The notes beneath the pieces were generated by a model that did not search any database, was not told the DNA's origin, and saw only the letters and a list, made by a program, of their open reading frames with translations. Shown piece after piece: positions 21,312 to 31,121 of a DNA stretch of 38,216 nucleotides. Source of the DNA: Zygnema circumcarinatum (taxonomy: Eukaryota; Streptophyta; Zygnematophyceae; Zygnematales; Zygnemataceae); NCBI GenBank assembly GCA_037447605.1, contig CM074804.1, positions 2,377,566 to 2,415,781 on the forward strand, given 5' to 3'. A program made the position numbers and the translations under genes. The number at the start of each line of letters is the position of its first letter. Position 1 is the stretch's first letter.

Positions 21312-21403
21312 TGGCGAAATCAGCGCTGAGTGTGTGCTAGTGCGCTCTTAGTGTGTGCTAGTGCGGGGTTAGTAGTCGCCCATGGTTGTTGCTTTGGGCG
21401 AAG

Positions 21404-21410
21404 TATAAGT
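21404..21410 (+). promoter_or_regulatory. TATA-like box in copia LTR A
   Basis: TATAAGT in mid-LTR, downstream of the ACGT repeats and about 320 bp upstream of the Gag ATG. Placement fits a U3/R junction promoter; the transcription start is not determined. Confidence 0.45.
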
Positions 21411-21721
21411 TAAGAGGGAGAACTTTGAGACTTAACCCTGAGTGTAGACTGCGAGAAGCAGTAGGTGTAGCTTGCCGGAATGTGGTGGAGCCTCACAGCT
21501 TGAGGGTGGTAGTCTTGTAGTGGAGTAGAGGTGCAGGGGAGGGGCTCTTGCTGCACGCTTGTACTTCAATCTGAATTTAAGAGTTTTAGGCCGTTGTGCT
21601 TTCTCTTAATTCATTTCTTTCTGTTCTGTCTTTCATTCTTTGCTTGGGGCTGTTTTAAGCTTTGTGAGTGAGATCTTGTGCTTCCGCAAAGGTGGCGTCT
21701 CCTAGTCCTAGGCGTGGAGAG

Positions 21722-24700
21722 ATGTCCTCATCAGAGGCATCCTCCAGCAGGTCAGGGGGCACCGTTTCAACAAGTGGTATCAGAGCGCTGGACCGGGCAG
21801 AAGGTGAAGACAGTCAGAAGATTGGAGTGCCGTTGTTTACCGGCACTAACTACAAGACGTGGAAGTGGCGAATGAAGAAAGTGCTGCTGAGCAAGGACCT
21901 TTTTGGAGTCGTTGATGGCTCGGAGGAGAGACCAACCTCCGGTGCAGAAGCCAAGGAGTGGCTCCGAAAGGACAGGAAAGCTCAGGCCCTCTTTGCCATA
22001 ACCGTGAGTGATGCACGGTCAGTTCCGTTGCAAGAACTAGAAACTAGTGCTGAAATATGGACAAGTTTGCAGCAGGTGTATGATAGGCCGTCTGAGACAA
22101 CTGCTGTCCACTTATATTCAGAACTAGGCAAGCTGAAAATGGCCGAAGATGAAGAACTGACTGATTATATGGAGAAGTTCGATAGCTTGATGCACAGGTT
22201 TGCTATTGCTAGGAAGCCATTGGACGAAGATCATCAGATCAGTGTCTTTCTGTTGGGTCTACCGAAGAGATTTGAGCTAACAGTCGTTTCCCTTAAATCA
22301 TTACTCACCGTTACAAAACTAACCGTGAGCGAGTTGAAGGGAAGGGTGAAAGATGATGATGAGACTCAGAAGGAGAAGGAGGCTAAGGGAGAAGCTGACA
22401 AGGTGCTGGCGCTCAGATGGAGTCAGCATAAGCCCAAAGGAGATGGGAGACCCAAGGCGGGCAAGGGTGGCCCGGGCCCAAAGAAGAACTTGAGTTGTTA
22501 CAATTGTGGGAAGCTGGGACACCTGAGGACCAATTGCACGGAGCCGAAGAAGGACGATGCCAGTGGAGCGGGGCCTTCTAGGCCGGCTGCAAAGGAGAAG
22601 GTCAAAGGAGCTTGTTACAAATGTGGGAAGTTTGGCCACTTCAAGGCAAACTGTCCTGACGGCAATTCTGACAAGAATCTGATGATTGTTGAAGGCGAGT
22701 ATTCAGAATTTGTCAATGGAATCCACGTGAAGGATTCAGGCTTGAGACCTTGGCTGATTGATTCAGGAGCATCCAAGCATATGTGCGTGGATGAGTCACT
22801 CTTTGTGGAGAAGAAGGCGTTGCAGCATGCGCGGTCTGTCTACTCTGCCACTGGAGATGGAGTTCAGGTGACTCAAGGAGGATCGGTCGAGTTGGAGGTA
22901 CTCAATGGGGGTGTAGGGGCAGTATTGACCGTAGGGAATGTGCTGCACACTCCAGGACTGCAGAATAATTTCCTTTCTGTGAGTCAGATCTGCGAGGAAG
23001 GCTGCAAGGTGTGGTTTGACAAAGTGGCATGCGCAGTAGTTGACGAGAATACCGGGAAGACCCTTTGTAGAGGCATGCAAAAGAATGGCCTTTACTTTCT
23101 AAATTGGGGAGGGAAGCCGGTTGAGGTGGTCAATGCAGTTGCAGAGGATCCCAAAGTTCAGCTTTGGCACCGCAGACTAGGACACCTTGGATATAGAGGG
23201 CTGAAGCGCCTTGCAGATGAGCAGTTAGTCAGAGGACTAGACTTGGAGGACGTTAAGGGAGAAGGACACGGAGTTTGCGAGAACTGTGTCGCAGGAAAAG
23301 CTCATAGGCGACCGTTTGGACAAGGAGCGGAGGCGCAAATTTCTCGTGAGAGACTGGAGCTGGTGCACACGGACTTGTGTGGCCCCGTGTCCCCTACGAG
23401 TAAAGGTGGGGCAAGATATTTCATCACTTTTCTTGATGACTGCTCAAGGAAAGTATGGGTGAAATTACTCACTAAGAAATCGGAAGCCTTTGATGCTTTT
23501 AAAGAGTGGCAGCTTCGGGCTGAGAGAGAGACAGGATTGAAGTTGAAGACTCTTAGGTCTGACAATGGTGGGGAGTACACCTCTCATCAGTTCAGAGACT
23601 ACCTGAAGTCCCTGGGAGTGAAGCACGAGTTCACTGCACCCTATTCTCCTCAGAGCAACGGAGCTGCCGAGAGGATGAACAGGACGCTGGGAGACATGGC
23701 GAGAACGATGTTGAGTGAGTCGCCATTCCCGTTAACTTTTTGGTCAGAGGCGATCATGACGGCAGCCTATATTCGAAATAGGTGCCCCACATCTGCTTTG
23801 AAGGATAGAGTTCCAGAGGAAGTGTGGACGGGCACTAAGCCAAACGTGCAGCATCTTAGAGTGTGGGGCTCAAAGTGTTTCATTGCCGTCCCAAAGCAGA
23901 AGCAGAATCAGAAGTTCAGTCCTCGTGCAGTGGAAGGCTATTTTCTTGGCTATAATGAAGATAGTCCGACTTACCGTATTTGGAATCCGGTCACCAAGCA
24001 GGTAGAGAGAAGTCGTGACTTGACAATGCAGGAATTCCACAAGCATACCGAAAAGTTAGACGTGGAGAAGGACGTGAACACGAGCAGTTTAGTGTTTCCA
24101 TGGTTCTCAGATGATTCAGGAAGGGCTGAGGAGGTGGTAGAACCGGATGTTCAGAGTAGCCCACAAATGGAGCAGGTCGCTAGCCCACTAGGGCCTCTAC
24201 CCGAGGAAGGCCCAGTCGAATGGGATGCACCCGAGGAGGAAGACTTGCAGGTGCAGCCAGCAGACGAGTCAAGAGAGACTGAGAAACCTTCTTATACAGG
24301 GCCGTTGAGGAGGAGTGCTCGACCTACCAAGCAACCTGGCTGGTTGGCCGACTTCCACCAACAACCCTCTTGGAAGATGACGAGAAAGAAGAAGGTTAGG
24401 ACACCTAGTGACTCGGCTGATTTTGCAGGAATAGCAACCTGCATGATGGCGCACATTTCAGAACCTCAAAGCTATGGAGAAGCTTTGCAAGGTGAGGATT
24501 CTGAAAAGTGGAGGGTGGCCATTGATAGTGAGCTAAGCAGCCTGGAGGAAAATGGAACGTGGAGATTAGAGGAGCTTCCTAAAGGTAGGAAAGCTATAGG
24601 CTGCAAATGGGTGTTCAAGGTGAAGCACAAGGCGGATGGGAGCGTGGATCGCTTCAAGGCTAGGCTGGTGGCAAAGGGGTATAGCCAAAAGGAGGGGATA

Positions 24701-25645
24701 GATTACTCGGAGACCTTTGCACCAGTGGTAAAATTCAACTCTCTTCGCTCACTCATTTCAATTGCAGCAGCTGAGAAGATGCATGTCCATCAGCTTGATA
24801 TTAAGACTGCATTTCTCTATGGGGATCTTAGTGAAGAGATCTATATGGAGCAACCGGAGGGCACGGTAGTAGCAGGCAAGGAGCACCTTGTATGCAGGCT
24901 GGTGAAGAGCCTTTACGGGCTCAAGCAGGCACCCCGGATCTGGTACCAAAAGATCGATGATCTTTTGCGGAGGAGTGGATACAAGCGCTTCCAATCGGAC
25001 CACTCAGTCTACAGCAAAGGTACCGGGAGAGAGCTTTTGTATGTGGGCATTTACGTTGATGATCTGATCATTATTAGTTCTTCCATGGAAAGCATTCAGA
25101 GTTTGAAGGACTTGATGAAGAAGAACTTTCAGATGTCAGACTTAGGGGAGGCTCAATACTTATTAGGAATTCAGCTCAAGAGGGGGCCAGATGGCAGTTT
25201 GTTCCTTAGTCAAGAGAAGTATGCAAAGGATGTCTTGGCTAAATTCAGAATGGACAAGTGCACTCCATGCACAAGTCCCATGGATCCTTCCCAGAGGCTT
25301 TCAGCGGCAATGTCACCCCAGTCACGTGAAGAAGTGAAGAGGATGGAGGCGGTTCCATACAGGTCAGCCATCGGAAGCTTAATGTACTTGATGATAGGCA
25401 CAAGGCCAGACTTGGCTAAGGCAGTTAGCACAGCGAGCAGGTACATGGAATTTCCAGGGGAGAGGCATTGGGAGGCCGTCAAGAGGATCTTCAAGTTCCT
25501 AAGGGGGACTCTTGACTATGGGATCAAGTTTGAAGCCGGGAATGGAAGTGAGGTGTATGGTTATACGGATGAAGATTGGGGAGGCGACGTAGAAACAGCG
25601 AGATCTACCTCTGGCTATGCATTCATGAATAGTGGGGAGTGGTGA
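21722..25645 (+). CDS. Copia Gag-Pol polyprotein, copy 1, frameshifted in RNase H
   Basis: A 1307-residue frame from the first ATG in frame, which lies inside LTR A. Order, numbered from that ATG: Gag core (LFTGTNYKTWKWRMKK onward), two CCHC zinc knuckles (259-272 and 298-311), protease with IDSGAS (D347), integrase HHCC finger beginning at H483, the catalytic triad D551, D614, E650 (35 residues between the last two), reverse transcriptase with YVDD at 1111-1114, and the first RNase H motif YTDEDW (D1283). Copia order (integrase before reverse transcriptase) is clear. The frame stops at 25645 because a G run at 25634-25637 has four Gs where copy 2 has five. The remainder continues in another frame to 26022. 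Otherwise intact, so the copy is young or the indel is a sequencing error. Confidence 0.95.
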   Translation: MSSSEASSSRSGGTVSTSGIRALDRAEGEDSQKIGVPLFTGTNYKTWKWRMKKVLLSKDLFGVVDGSEERPTSGAEAKEWLRKDRKAQALFAITVSDARSVPLQELETSAEIWTSLQQVYDRPSETTAVHLYSELGKLKMAEDEELTDYMEKFDSLMHRFAIARKPLDEDHQISVFLLGLPKRFELTVVSLKSLLTVTKLTVSELKGRVKDDDETQKEKEAKGEADKVLALRWSQHKPKGDGRPKAGKGGPGPKKNLSCYNCGKLGHLRTNCTEPKKDDASGAGPSRPAAKEKVKGACYKCGKFGHFKANCPDGNSDKNLMIVEGEYSEFVNGIHVKDSGLRPWLIDSGASKHMCVDESLFVEKKALQHARSVYSATGDGVQVTQGGSVELEVLNGGVGAVLTVGNVLHTPGLQNNFLSVSQICEEGCKVWFDKVACAVVDENTGKTLCRGMQKNGLYFLNWGGKPVEVVNAVAEDPKVQLWHRRLGHLGYRGLKRLADEQLVRGLDLEDVKGEGHGVCENCVAGKAHRRPFGQGAEAQISRERLELVHTDLCGPVSPTSKGGARYFITFLDDCSRKVWVKLLTKKSEAFDAFKEWQLRAERETGLKLKTLRSDNGGEYTSHQFRDYLKSLGVKHEFTAPYSPQSNGAAERMNRTLGDMARTMLSESPFPLTFWSEAIMTAAYIRNRCPTSALKDRVPEEVWTGTKPNVQHLRVWGSKCFIAVPKQKQNQKFSPRAVEGYFLGYNEDSPTYRIWNPVTKQVERSRDLTMQEFHKHTEKLDVEKDVNTSSLVFPWFSDDSGRAEEVVEPDVQSSPQMEQVASPLGPLPEEGPVEWDAPEEEDLQVQPADESRETEKPSYTGPLRRSARPTKQPGWLADFHQQPSWKMTRKKKVRTPSDSADFAGIATCMMAHISEPQSYGEALQGEDSEKWRVAIDSELSSLEENGTWRLEELPKGRKAIGCKWVFKVKHKADGSVDRFKARLVAKGYSQKEGIDYSETFAPVVKFNSLRSLISIAAAEKMHVHQLDIKTAFLYGDLSEEIYMEQPEGTVVAGKEHLVCRLVKSLYGLKQAPRIWYQKIDDLLRRSGYKRFQSDHSVYSKGTGRELLYVGIYVDDLIIISSSMESIQSLKDLMKKNFQMSDLGEAQYLLGIQLKRGPDGSLFLSQEKYAKDVLAKFRMDKCTPCTSPMDPSQRLSAAMSPQSREEVKRMEAVPYRSAIGSLMYLMIGTRPDLAKAVSTASRYMEFPGERHWEAVKRIFKFLRGTLDYGIKFEAGNGSEVYGYTDEDWGGDVETARSTSGYAFMNSGEW
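21775..21786 (+). other. Copia primer-binding site, copy 1
   Basis: TGGTATCAGAGC, the standard plant initiator-Met tRNA primer site, two bases after the LTR. It is translated as part of Gag (GIRA within TSGIRALD). Confidence 0.9.
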
Positions 25646-26022
25646 CTTGGAGCTCCAAGCTCCAGGATTCAGTGGCGCTCTCAAGTACTGAAGCTGAGTA
25701 CATGGCAGCGTGCCATGCGGCCAAGGAAGCAGCTTGGTTGCAGCAGTTCTTTGAAGAGTGTGAGAGGCCTCAAACTCCCTTGCAGCTGTTTACAGATAAC
25801 CAGTCCTCAATGACTTTGATGCAAAATCCAGTTTTTCACAAGAGGTCAAAGCACATAAGAATTCAGTATCATTTTGTGCGTGAGCTTGTGGTTGAAGGAA
25901 GAATCGCTGTAGCTTATGTTGGCACGAAAGACCAGGCAGCAGACATGCTCACAAAAGGGGTCAATGGAGAGACGTTGTGGAAAAACAGCATGCTCTTAGG
26001 ATTGGGGCCTCAAAGGAACTAA
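25639..26022 (+). pseudogene. Copia RNase H C-terminal portion, copy 1 (post-frameshift)
   Basis: Continues the polyprotein after the G-run frameshift: VTWSSKLQDSVALSSTEAEYMA, FTDNQSS, HKRSKHIRIQYHFVRE and ADMLTK are canonical copia RNase H and C-terminal motifs. It stops 16 bp before the LTR. Not an independent gene. Confidence 0.9.
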
Positions 26023-26027
26023 GTACC

Positions 26028-26038
26028 AAGAGGGGGAG
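26028..26038 (+). other. Copia polypurine tract, copy 1
   Basis: AAGAGGGGGAG ends directly at the TG of LTR B. It would prime plus-strand DNA synthesis. Confidence 0.85.
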
Positions 26039-26850
26039 TGTTAGTGTACATTAGTTAGTGGTACATAGTTAGTGAGTGCATGTGTTTGTTTGGGAGTCTA
26101 GAAGGGCTAGGCGGTAGAGCTAGGGTCGAACTAGTGTCAAGCTAGGAGTTCAGAGGTGTGCATAAAGACACCGGAGGCGCGAGTAACGAGAGGCCGTCGG
26201 AACAAGAGTCCGTACCGAATGTGAACGGCCGGCTGTGGCGACGGAGTTCGAAATGGCGCGGAGTGATGTGACGTGGCGCGGCGCGCAACTAAGGGCGCGT
26301 GACGTGGCGCGGCGCGCAACTAAAGGCGTGTGACGTGACAGGCGCGAAACGAAGGCGCGTGACGTGACAGACGTGCAGGCGCAGACGCGTGGCGAAATCA
26401 GCGCTGAGTGTGTGCTAGTGCGCTCTTAGTGTGTGCTAGTGCGGGGTTAGTAGTCGCCCATGGTTGTTGCTTTGGGCGAAGTATAAGTTAAGAGGGAGAA
26501 CTTTGAGACTTAACCCTGAGTGTAGACTGCGAGAAGCAGTAGGTGTAGCTTGCCGGAATGTGGTGGAGCCTCACAGCTTGAGGGTGGTAGTCTTGTAGTG
26601 GAGTAGAGGTGCAGGGGAGGGGCTCTTGCTGCACGCTTGTACTTCAATCTGAATTTAAGAGTTTTAGGCCGTTGTGCTTTCTCTTAATTCATTTCTTTCT
26701 GTTCTGTCTTTCATTCTTTGCTTGGGGCTGTTTTAAGCTTTGTGAGTGAGATCTTGTGCTTCCGCAAAGGTGGCGTCTCCTAGTCCTAGGCGTGGAGAGA
26801 TGTCCTCATCAGAGGCATCCTCCAGCAGGTCAGGGGGCACCGTTTCAACA
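26039..26850 (+). repeat. Copia LTR B (812 bp), shared middle LTR
   Basis: Same sequence as LTR A by eye. It serves at once as the 3' LTR of copy 1 and the 5' LTR of copy 2; no extra LTR or target duplication lies between the copies. Confidence 0.95.
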
Positions 26851-29800
26851 AGTGGTATCAGAGCGCTGGACCGGGCAGAAGGTGAAGACAGTCAGAAGAT
26901 TGGAGTGCCGTTGTTTACCGGCACTAACTACAAGACGTGGAAGTGGCGAATGAAGAAAGTGCTGCTGAGCAAGGACCTTTTTGGAGTCGTTGATGGCTCG
27001 GAGGAGAGACCAACCTCCGGTGCAGAAGCCAAGGAGTGGCTCCGAAAGGACAGGAAAGCTCAGGCCCTCTTTGCCATAACCGTGAGTGATGCACGGTCAG
27101 TTCCGTTGCAAGAACTAGAAACTAGTGCTGAAATATGGACAAGTTTGCAGCAGGTGTATGATAGGCCGTCTGAGACAACTGCTGTCCACTTATATTCAGA
27201 ACTAGGAAAGCTCAAAATGTCCGAAGATGAAGAACTGACTGATTATATGGAGAAGTTCGATAGCTTGATGCACAGGTTTGCTATTGCTAGGAAGCCATTG
27301 GACGAAGATCATCAGATCAGTGTCTTTCTGTTGGGTCTACCGAAGAGATTTGAGCTAACAGTCGTTTCCCTTAAATCATTACTCACCGTTACAAAACTAA
27401 CCGTGAGCGAGTTGAAGGGAAGGGTGAAAGATGATGATGAGACTCAGAAGGAGAAGGAGGCTAAGGGAGAAGCTGACAAGGTGCTGGCGCTCAGATGGAG
27501 TCAGCATAAGCCCAAAGGAGATGGGAGACCCAAGGCGGGCAAGGGTGGCCCGGGCCCAAAGAAGAACTTGAGTTGTTACAATTGTGGGAAGCTGGGACAC
27601 CTGAGGACCAATTGCACGGAGCCGAATAAGGACGATGCCAGTGGAGCGGGGCCTTCTAGGCCGGCTGCAAAGGAGAAGGTCAAAGGAGCTTGTTACAAAT
27701 GTGGGAAGTTTGGCCACTTCAAGGCAAACTGTCCTGACGGCAATTCTGACAAGAATCTGATGATTGTTGAAGGCGAGTATTCAGAATTTGTCAATGGAAT
27801 CCACGTGAAGGATTCAGGCTTGAGACCTTGGCTGATTGATTCAGGAGCATCCAAGCATATGTGCGTGGATGAGTCACTCTTTGTGGAGAAGAAGGCGTTG
27901 CAGCATGCGCGGTCTGTCTACTCTGCCACTGGAGATGGTGTTGAGGTGACTCAAGGAGGATCGGTCGAGTTGGAGGTACTCAATGGGGGTGTAGGGGCAG
28001 TATTGACCGTAGGGAATGTGCTGCACACTCCAGGACTGCAGAATAATTTCCTTTCTGTGAGTCAGATCTGCGAGGAAGGCTGCAAGGTGTGGTTTGACAA
28101 AGTGGCATGCGCAGTAGTTGACGAGAATACCGGGAAGACCCTTTGTAGAGGCATGCAAAAGAATGGCCTTTACTTTCTAAATTGGGGAGGGAAGCCGGTT
28201 GAGGTGGTCAATGCAGTTGCAGAGGATCCCAAAGTTCAGCTTTGGCACCGCAGACTAGGACACCTTGGATATAGAGGGCTGAAGCGCCTTGCAGATGAGC
28301 AGTTAGTCAGAGGACTAGACTTGGAGGACGTTAAGGGAGAAGGACACGGAGTTTGCGAGAATTGTGTCGCAGGAAAAGCTCATAGGCGACCGTTTGGACA
28401 AGGAGCGGAGGCACAAATTTCTCGTGAGAGACTGGAGCTGGTGCACACGGACTTGTGTGGCCCCGTGTCCCCTACGAGTAAAGGTGGGGCAAGATATTTC
28501 ATCACTTTTCTTGATGACTGCTCAAGGAAAGTATGGGTGAAATTACTCACTAAGAAATCGGAAGCCTTTGATGCTTTTAAAGAGTGGCAGCTTCGGGCTG
28601 AGAGAGAGACAGGATTGAAGTTGAAGACTCTTAGGTCTGACAATGGTGGGGAGTACACCTCTCATCAGTTCAGAGACTACCTGAAGTCCCTGGGAGTGAA
28701 GCACGAGTTCACTGCACCCTATTCTCCTCAGAGCAACGGAGCTGCCGAGAGGATGAACAGGACGCTGGGAGACATGGCGAGAACGATGTTGAGTGAGTCG
28801 CCATTCCCGTTAACTTTTTGGTCAGAGGCGATCATGACGGCAGCCTATATTCGAAATAGGTGCCCCACATCTGCTTTGAAGGATAGAGTTCCAGAGGAAG
28901 TGTGGACGGGCACTAAGCCAAACGTGCAGCATCTTAGAGTGTGGGGCTCAAAGTGTTTCATTGCCGTCCCAAAGCAGAAGCAGAATCAGAAGTTCAGTCC
29001 TCGTGCAGTGGAAGGCTATTTTCTTGGCTATAATGAAGATAGTCCGACTTACCGTATTTGGAATCCGGTCACCAAGCAGGTAGAGAGAAGTCGTGACTTG
29101 ACAATGCAGGAATTCCACAAGCATACCGAAAAGTTAGACGTGGAGAAGGACGTGAACACGAGCAGTTTAGTGTTTCCATGGTTCTCAGATGATTCAGGAA
29201 GGGCTGAGGAGGTGGTAGAACCGGATGTTCAGAGTAGCCCACAAATGGAGCAGGTCGCTAGCCCACTAGGGCCTCTACCCGAGGAAGGCCCAGTCGAATG
29301 GGATGCACCCGAGGAGGAAGACTTGCAGGTGCAGCCAGCAGACGAGTCAAGAGAGACTGAGAAACCTTCTTACACAGGGCCGTTGAGGAGGAGTGCTCGA
29401 CCTACCAAGCAACCTGGCTGGTTGGCCGACTTCCACCAACAACCCTCTTGGAAGATGACGAGAAAGAAGAAGGTTAGGACACCTAGTGACTCGGCTGATT
29501 TTGCAGGCATAGCAACCTGCATGATGGCGCACATTTCAGAACCTCAAAGCTATGGAGAAGCTTTGCAAGGTGAGGATTCTGAAAAGTGGAGGGTGGCCAT
29601 TGATAGTGAACTTAGCAGCCTGGAGGAAAATGGAACGTGGAGATTAGAGGAGCTTCCTAAGGGTAGGAAAGCTATAGGCTGCAAATGGGTGTTCAAGGTG
29701 AAGCACAAGGCGGATGGGAGCGTGGATCGCTTCAAGGCTAGGCTGGTGGCAAAGGGGTATAGCCAAAAGGAGGGGATAGATTACTCGGAGACCTTTGCAC

Positions 29801-30414
29801 CAGTGGTAAAATTCAACTCTCTTCGCTCACTCATTTCAATTGCAGCAGCTGAGAAGATGCATGTCCATCAGCTTGATATTAAGACTGCATTTCTCTATGG
29901 GGATCTTAGTGAAGAGATCTATATGGAGCAACCGGAGGGCACGGTAGTAGCAGGCAAGGAGCACCTTGTATGCAGGCTGGTGAAGAGCCTTTACGGGCTC
30001 AAGCAGGCACCCCGGATCTGGTACCAAAAGATCGATGATCTTTTGCGGAGGAGTGGATACAAGCGCTTCCAATCGGACCACTCAGTCTACAGCAAAGGTA
30101 CCGGGAGAGAGCTTTTGTATGTGGGCATTTACGTTGATGATCTGATCATTATTAGTTCTTCCATGGAAAGCATTCAGAGTTTGAAGGACTTGATGAAGAA
30201 GAACTTTCAGATGTCAGACTTAGGGGAGGCTCAATACTTATTAGGAATTCAGCTCAAGAGGGGCCAGATGGCAGTTTGTTCCTTAGTCAAGAGAAGTATG
30301 CAAAGGATGTCTTGGCTAAATTCAGAATGGACAAGTGCACTCCATGCACAAGTCCCATGGATCCTTCCCAGAGGCTTTCAGCGGCAATGTCACCCCAGTC
30401 ACGTGAAGAAGTGA
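26800..30414 (+). CDS. Copia Gag-Pol polyprotein, copy 2, truncated by frameshift
   Basis: A 1204-residue frame with the same domain order as copy 1 through reverse transcriptase. It differs by only a few residues (for example MAEDEE to MSEDEE, EPKK to EPNK, GVQV to GVEV). After the YVDD region the frame is lost at 30260-30263, where a G run has four bases against five in copy 1, giving an aberrant tail. Later parts of the polyprotein continue in other frames, interrupted again near 30633-30694 and near 30761. It is less intact than copy 1, with damage confined to the last 900 bp. Confidence 0.95.
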   Translation: MSSSEASSSRSGGTVSTSGIRALDRAEGEDSQKIGVPLFTGTNYKTWKWRMKKVLLSKDLFGVVDGSEERPTSGAEAKEWLRKDRKAQALFAITVSDARSVPLQELETSAEIWTSLQQVYDRPSETTAVHLYSELGKLKMSEDEELTDYMEKFDSLMHRFAIARKPLDEDHQISVFLLGLPKRFELTVVSLKSLLTVTKLTVSELKGRVKDDDETQKEKEAKGEADKVLALRWSQHKPKGDGRPKAGKGGPGPKKNLSCYNCGKLGHLRTNCTEPNKDDASGAGPSRPAAKEKVKGACYKCGKFGHFKANCPDGNSDKNLMIVEGEYSEFVNGIHVKDSGLRPWLIDSGASKHMCVDESLFVEKKALQHARSVYSATGDGVEVTQGGSVELEVLNGGVGAVLTVGNVLHTPGLQNNFLSVSQICEEGCKVWFDKVACAVVDENTGKTLCRGMQKNGLYFLNWGGKPVEVVNAVAEDPKVQLWHRRLGHLGYRGLKRLADEQLVRGLDLEDVKGEGHGVCENCVAGKAHRRPFGQGAEAQISRERLELVHTDLCGPVSPTSKGGARYFITFLDDCSRKVWVKLLTKKSEAFDAFKEWQLRAERETGLKLKTLRSDNGGEYTSHQFRDYLKSLGVKHEFTAPYSPQSNGAAERMNRTLGDMARTMLSESPFPLTFWSEAIMTAAYIRNRCPTSALKDRVPEEVWTGTKPNVQHLRVWGSKCFIAVPKQKQNQKFSPRAVEGYFLGYNEDSPTYRIWNPVTKQVERSRDLTMQEFHKHTEKLDVEKDVNTSSLVFPWFSDDSGRAEEVVEPDVQSSPQMEQVASPLGPLPEEGPVEWDAPEEEDLQVQPADESRETEKPSYTGPLRRSARPTKQPGWLADFHQQPSWKMTRKKKVRTPSDSADFAGIATCMMAHISEPQSYGEALQGEDSEKWRVAIDSELSSLEENGTWRLEELPKGRKAIGCKWVFKVKHKADGSVDRFKARLVAKGYSQKEGIDYSETFAPVVKFNSLRSLISIAAAEKMHVHQLDIKTAFLYGDLSEEIYMEQPEGTVVAGKEHLVCRLVKSLYGLKQAPRIWYQKIDDLLRRSGYKRFQSDHSVYSKGTGRELLYVGIYVDDLIIISSSMESIQSLKDLMKKNFQMSDLGEAQYLLGIQLKRGQMAVCSLVKRSMQRMSWLNSEWTSALHAQVPWILPRGFQRQCHPSHVKK

Positions 30415-31121
30415 AGAGGATGGAGGCGGTTCCATACAGGTCAGCCATCGGAAGCTTAATGTACTTGATGATAGGCACAAGGCCAGACTTGGCTAAGGCA
30501 GTTAGCACAGCGAGCAGGTACATGGAATTTCCAGGGGAGAGGCATTGGGAGGCCGTCAAGAGGATCTTCAAGTTCCTAAGGGGGACTCTTGACTATGGGA
30601 TCAAGTTTGAAGCCGGGAATGGAAGTGAGGTGTGGCTTTGCTGCGGCCGGATGCAGATTGGGGAGGCTTAATGATACAGCCAGATTCAATTCTCTGGCTA
30701 TGCATTCATGAATAGTGGGGGAGTGGTGACTTGGAGCTCCAAGCTCCAGGATTCAGTGGCGCCTCAAGTACTGAAGCTGAGTACATGGCAGCGTGCCATG
30801 CGGCCAAGGAAGCAGCTTGGTTGCAGCAGTTCTTTGAAGAGTGTGAGAGGCCTCAAACTCCCTTGCAGCTGTTTACAGATAACCAGTCCTCAATGACTTT
30901 GATGCAAAATCCAGTTTTTCACAAGAGGTCAAAGCACATAAGAATTCAGTATCATTTTGTGCGTGAGCTTGTGGTTGAAGGAAGAATCGCTGTAGCTTAT
31001 GTTGGCACGAAAGACCAGGCAGCAGACATGCTCACAAAAGGGGTCAATGGAGAGACGTTGTGGAAAAACAGCATGCTCTTAGGATTGGGGCCTCAAAGGA
31101 ACTAAGTACCAAGAGGGGGAG
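26851..31121 (+). mobile_element. Copia internal region, copy 2
   Basis: Primer-binding site TGGTATCAGAGC at 26853-26864 and polypurine tract at 31111-31121. Near-identical to copy 1 over its length, with scattered and partly clustered substitutions, plus a cluster of indels and a scrambled block close to the 3' end. Confidence 0.95.
30276..31105 (+). pseudogene. Copia reverse transcriptase/RNase H remnant, copy 2
   Basis: Frames at 30276-30671 (SQEKYAKDVLAKFRMD... to EAGNGSEV) and 30731-31105 (SSTEAEYMAACHAAKEA... to LGLGPQRN) together cover the rest of the polyprotein. Between them the YTDEDWGG motif is replaced by an unrelated reading, and a 2-bp deletion near 30761 shifts frame again. 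The catalytic RNase H segment is therefore lost. Confidence 0.9.

Larger units (their letters stand above)
20961..21772 (+). repeat. Copia LTR A (812 bp)
   Basis: Runs TGTTAGTGTACATTAG...GTTTCAACA, with canonical TG and CA ends. It contains 31-bp tandem repeats with TGACGTG cores (21191-21311), a 21-bp duplication (TGTGTGCTAGTGCG, near 21329-21371) and a TATA-like TATAAGT at 21404. By eye it is identical to LTR B and differs from LTR C at two positions. The Gag start codon (21722) lies 51 bp before the LTR end. Confidence 0.95.
21773..26038 (+). mobile_element. Copia internal region, copy 1
   Basis: Begins with a 2-bp spacer and TGGTATCAGAGC at 21775-21786 (initiator Met tRNA primer site). 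Ends with the polypurine tract AAGAGGGGGAG at 26028-26038 directly before LTR B. Carries one polyprotein split by a single-base frameshift. Confidence 0.95.
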
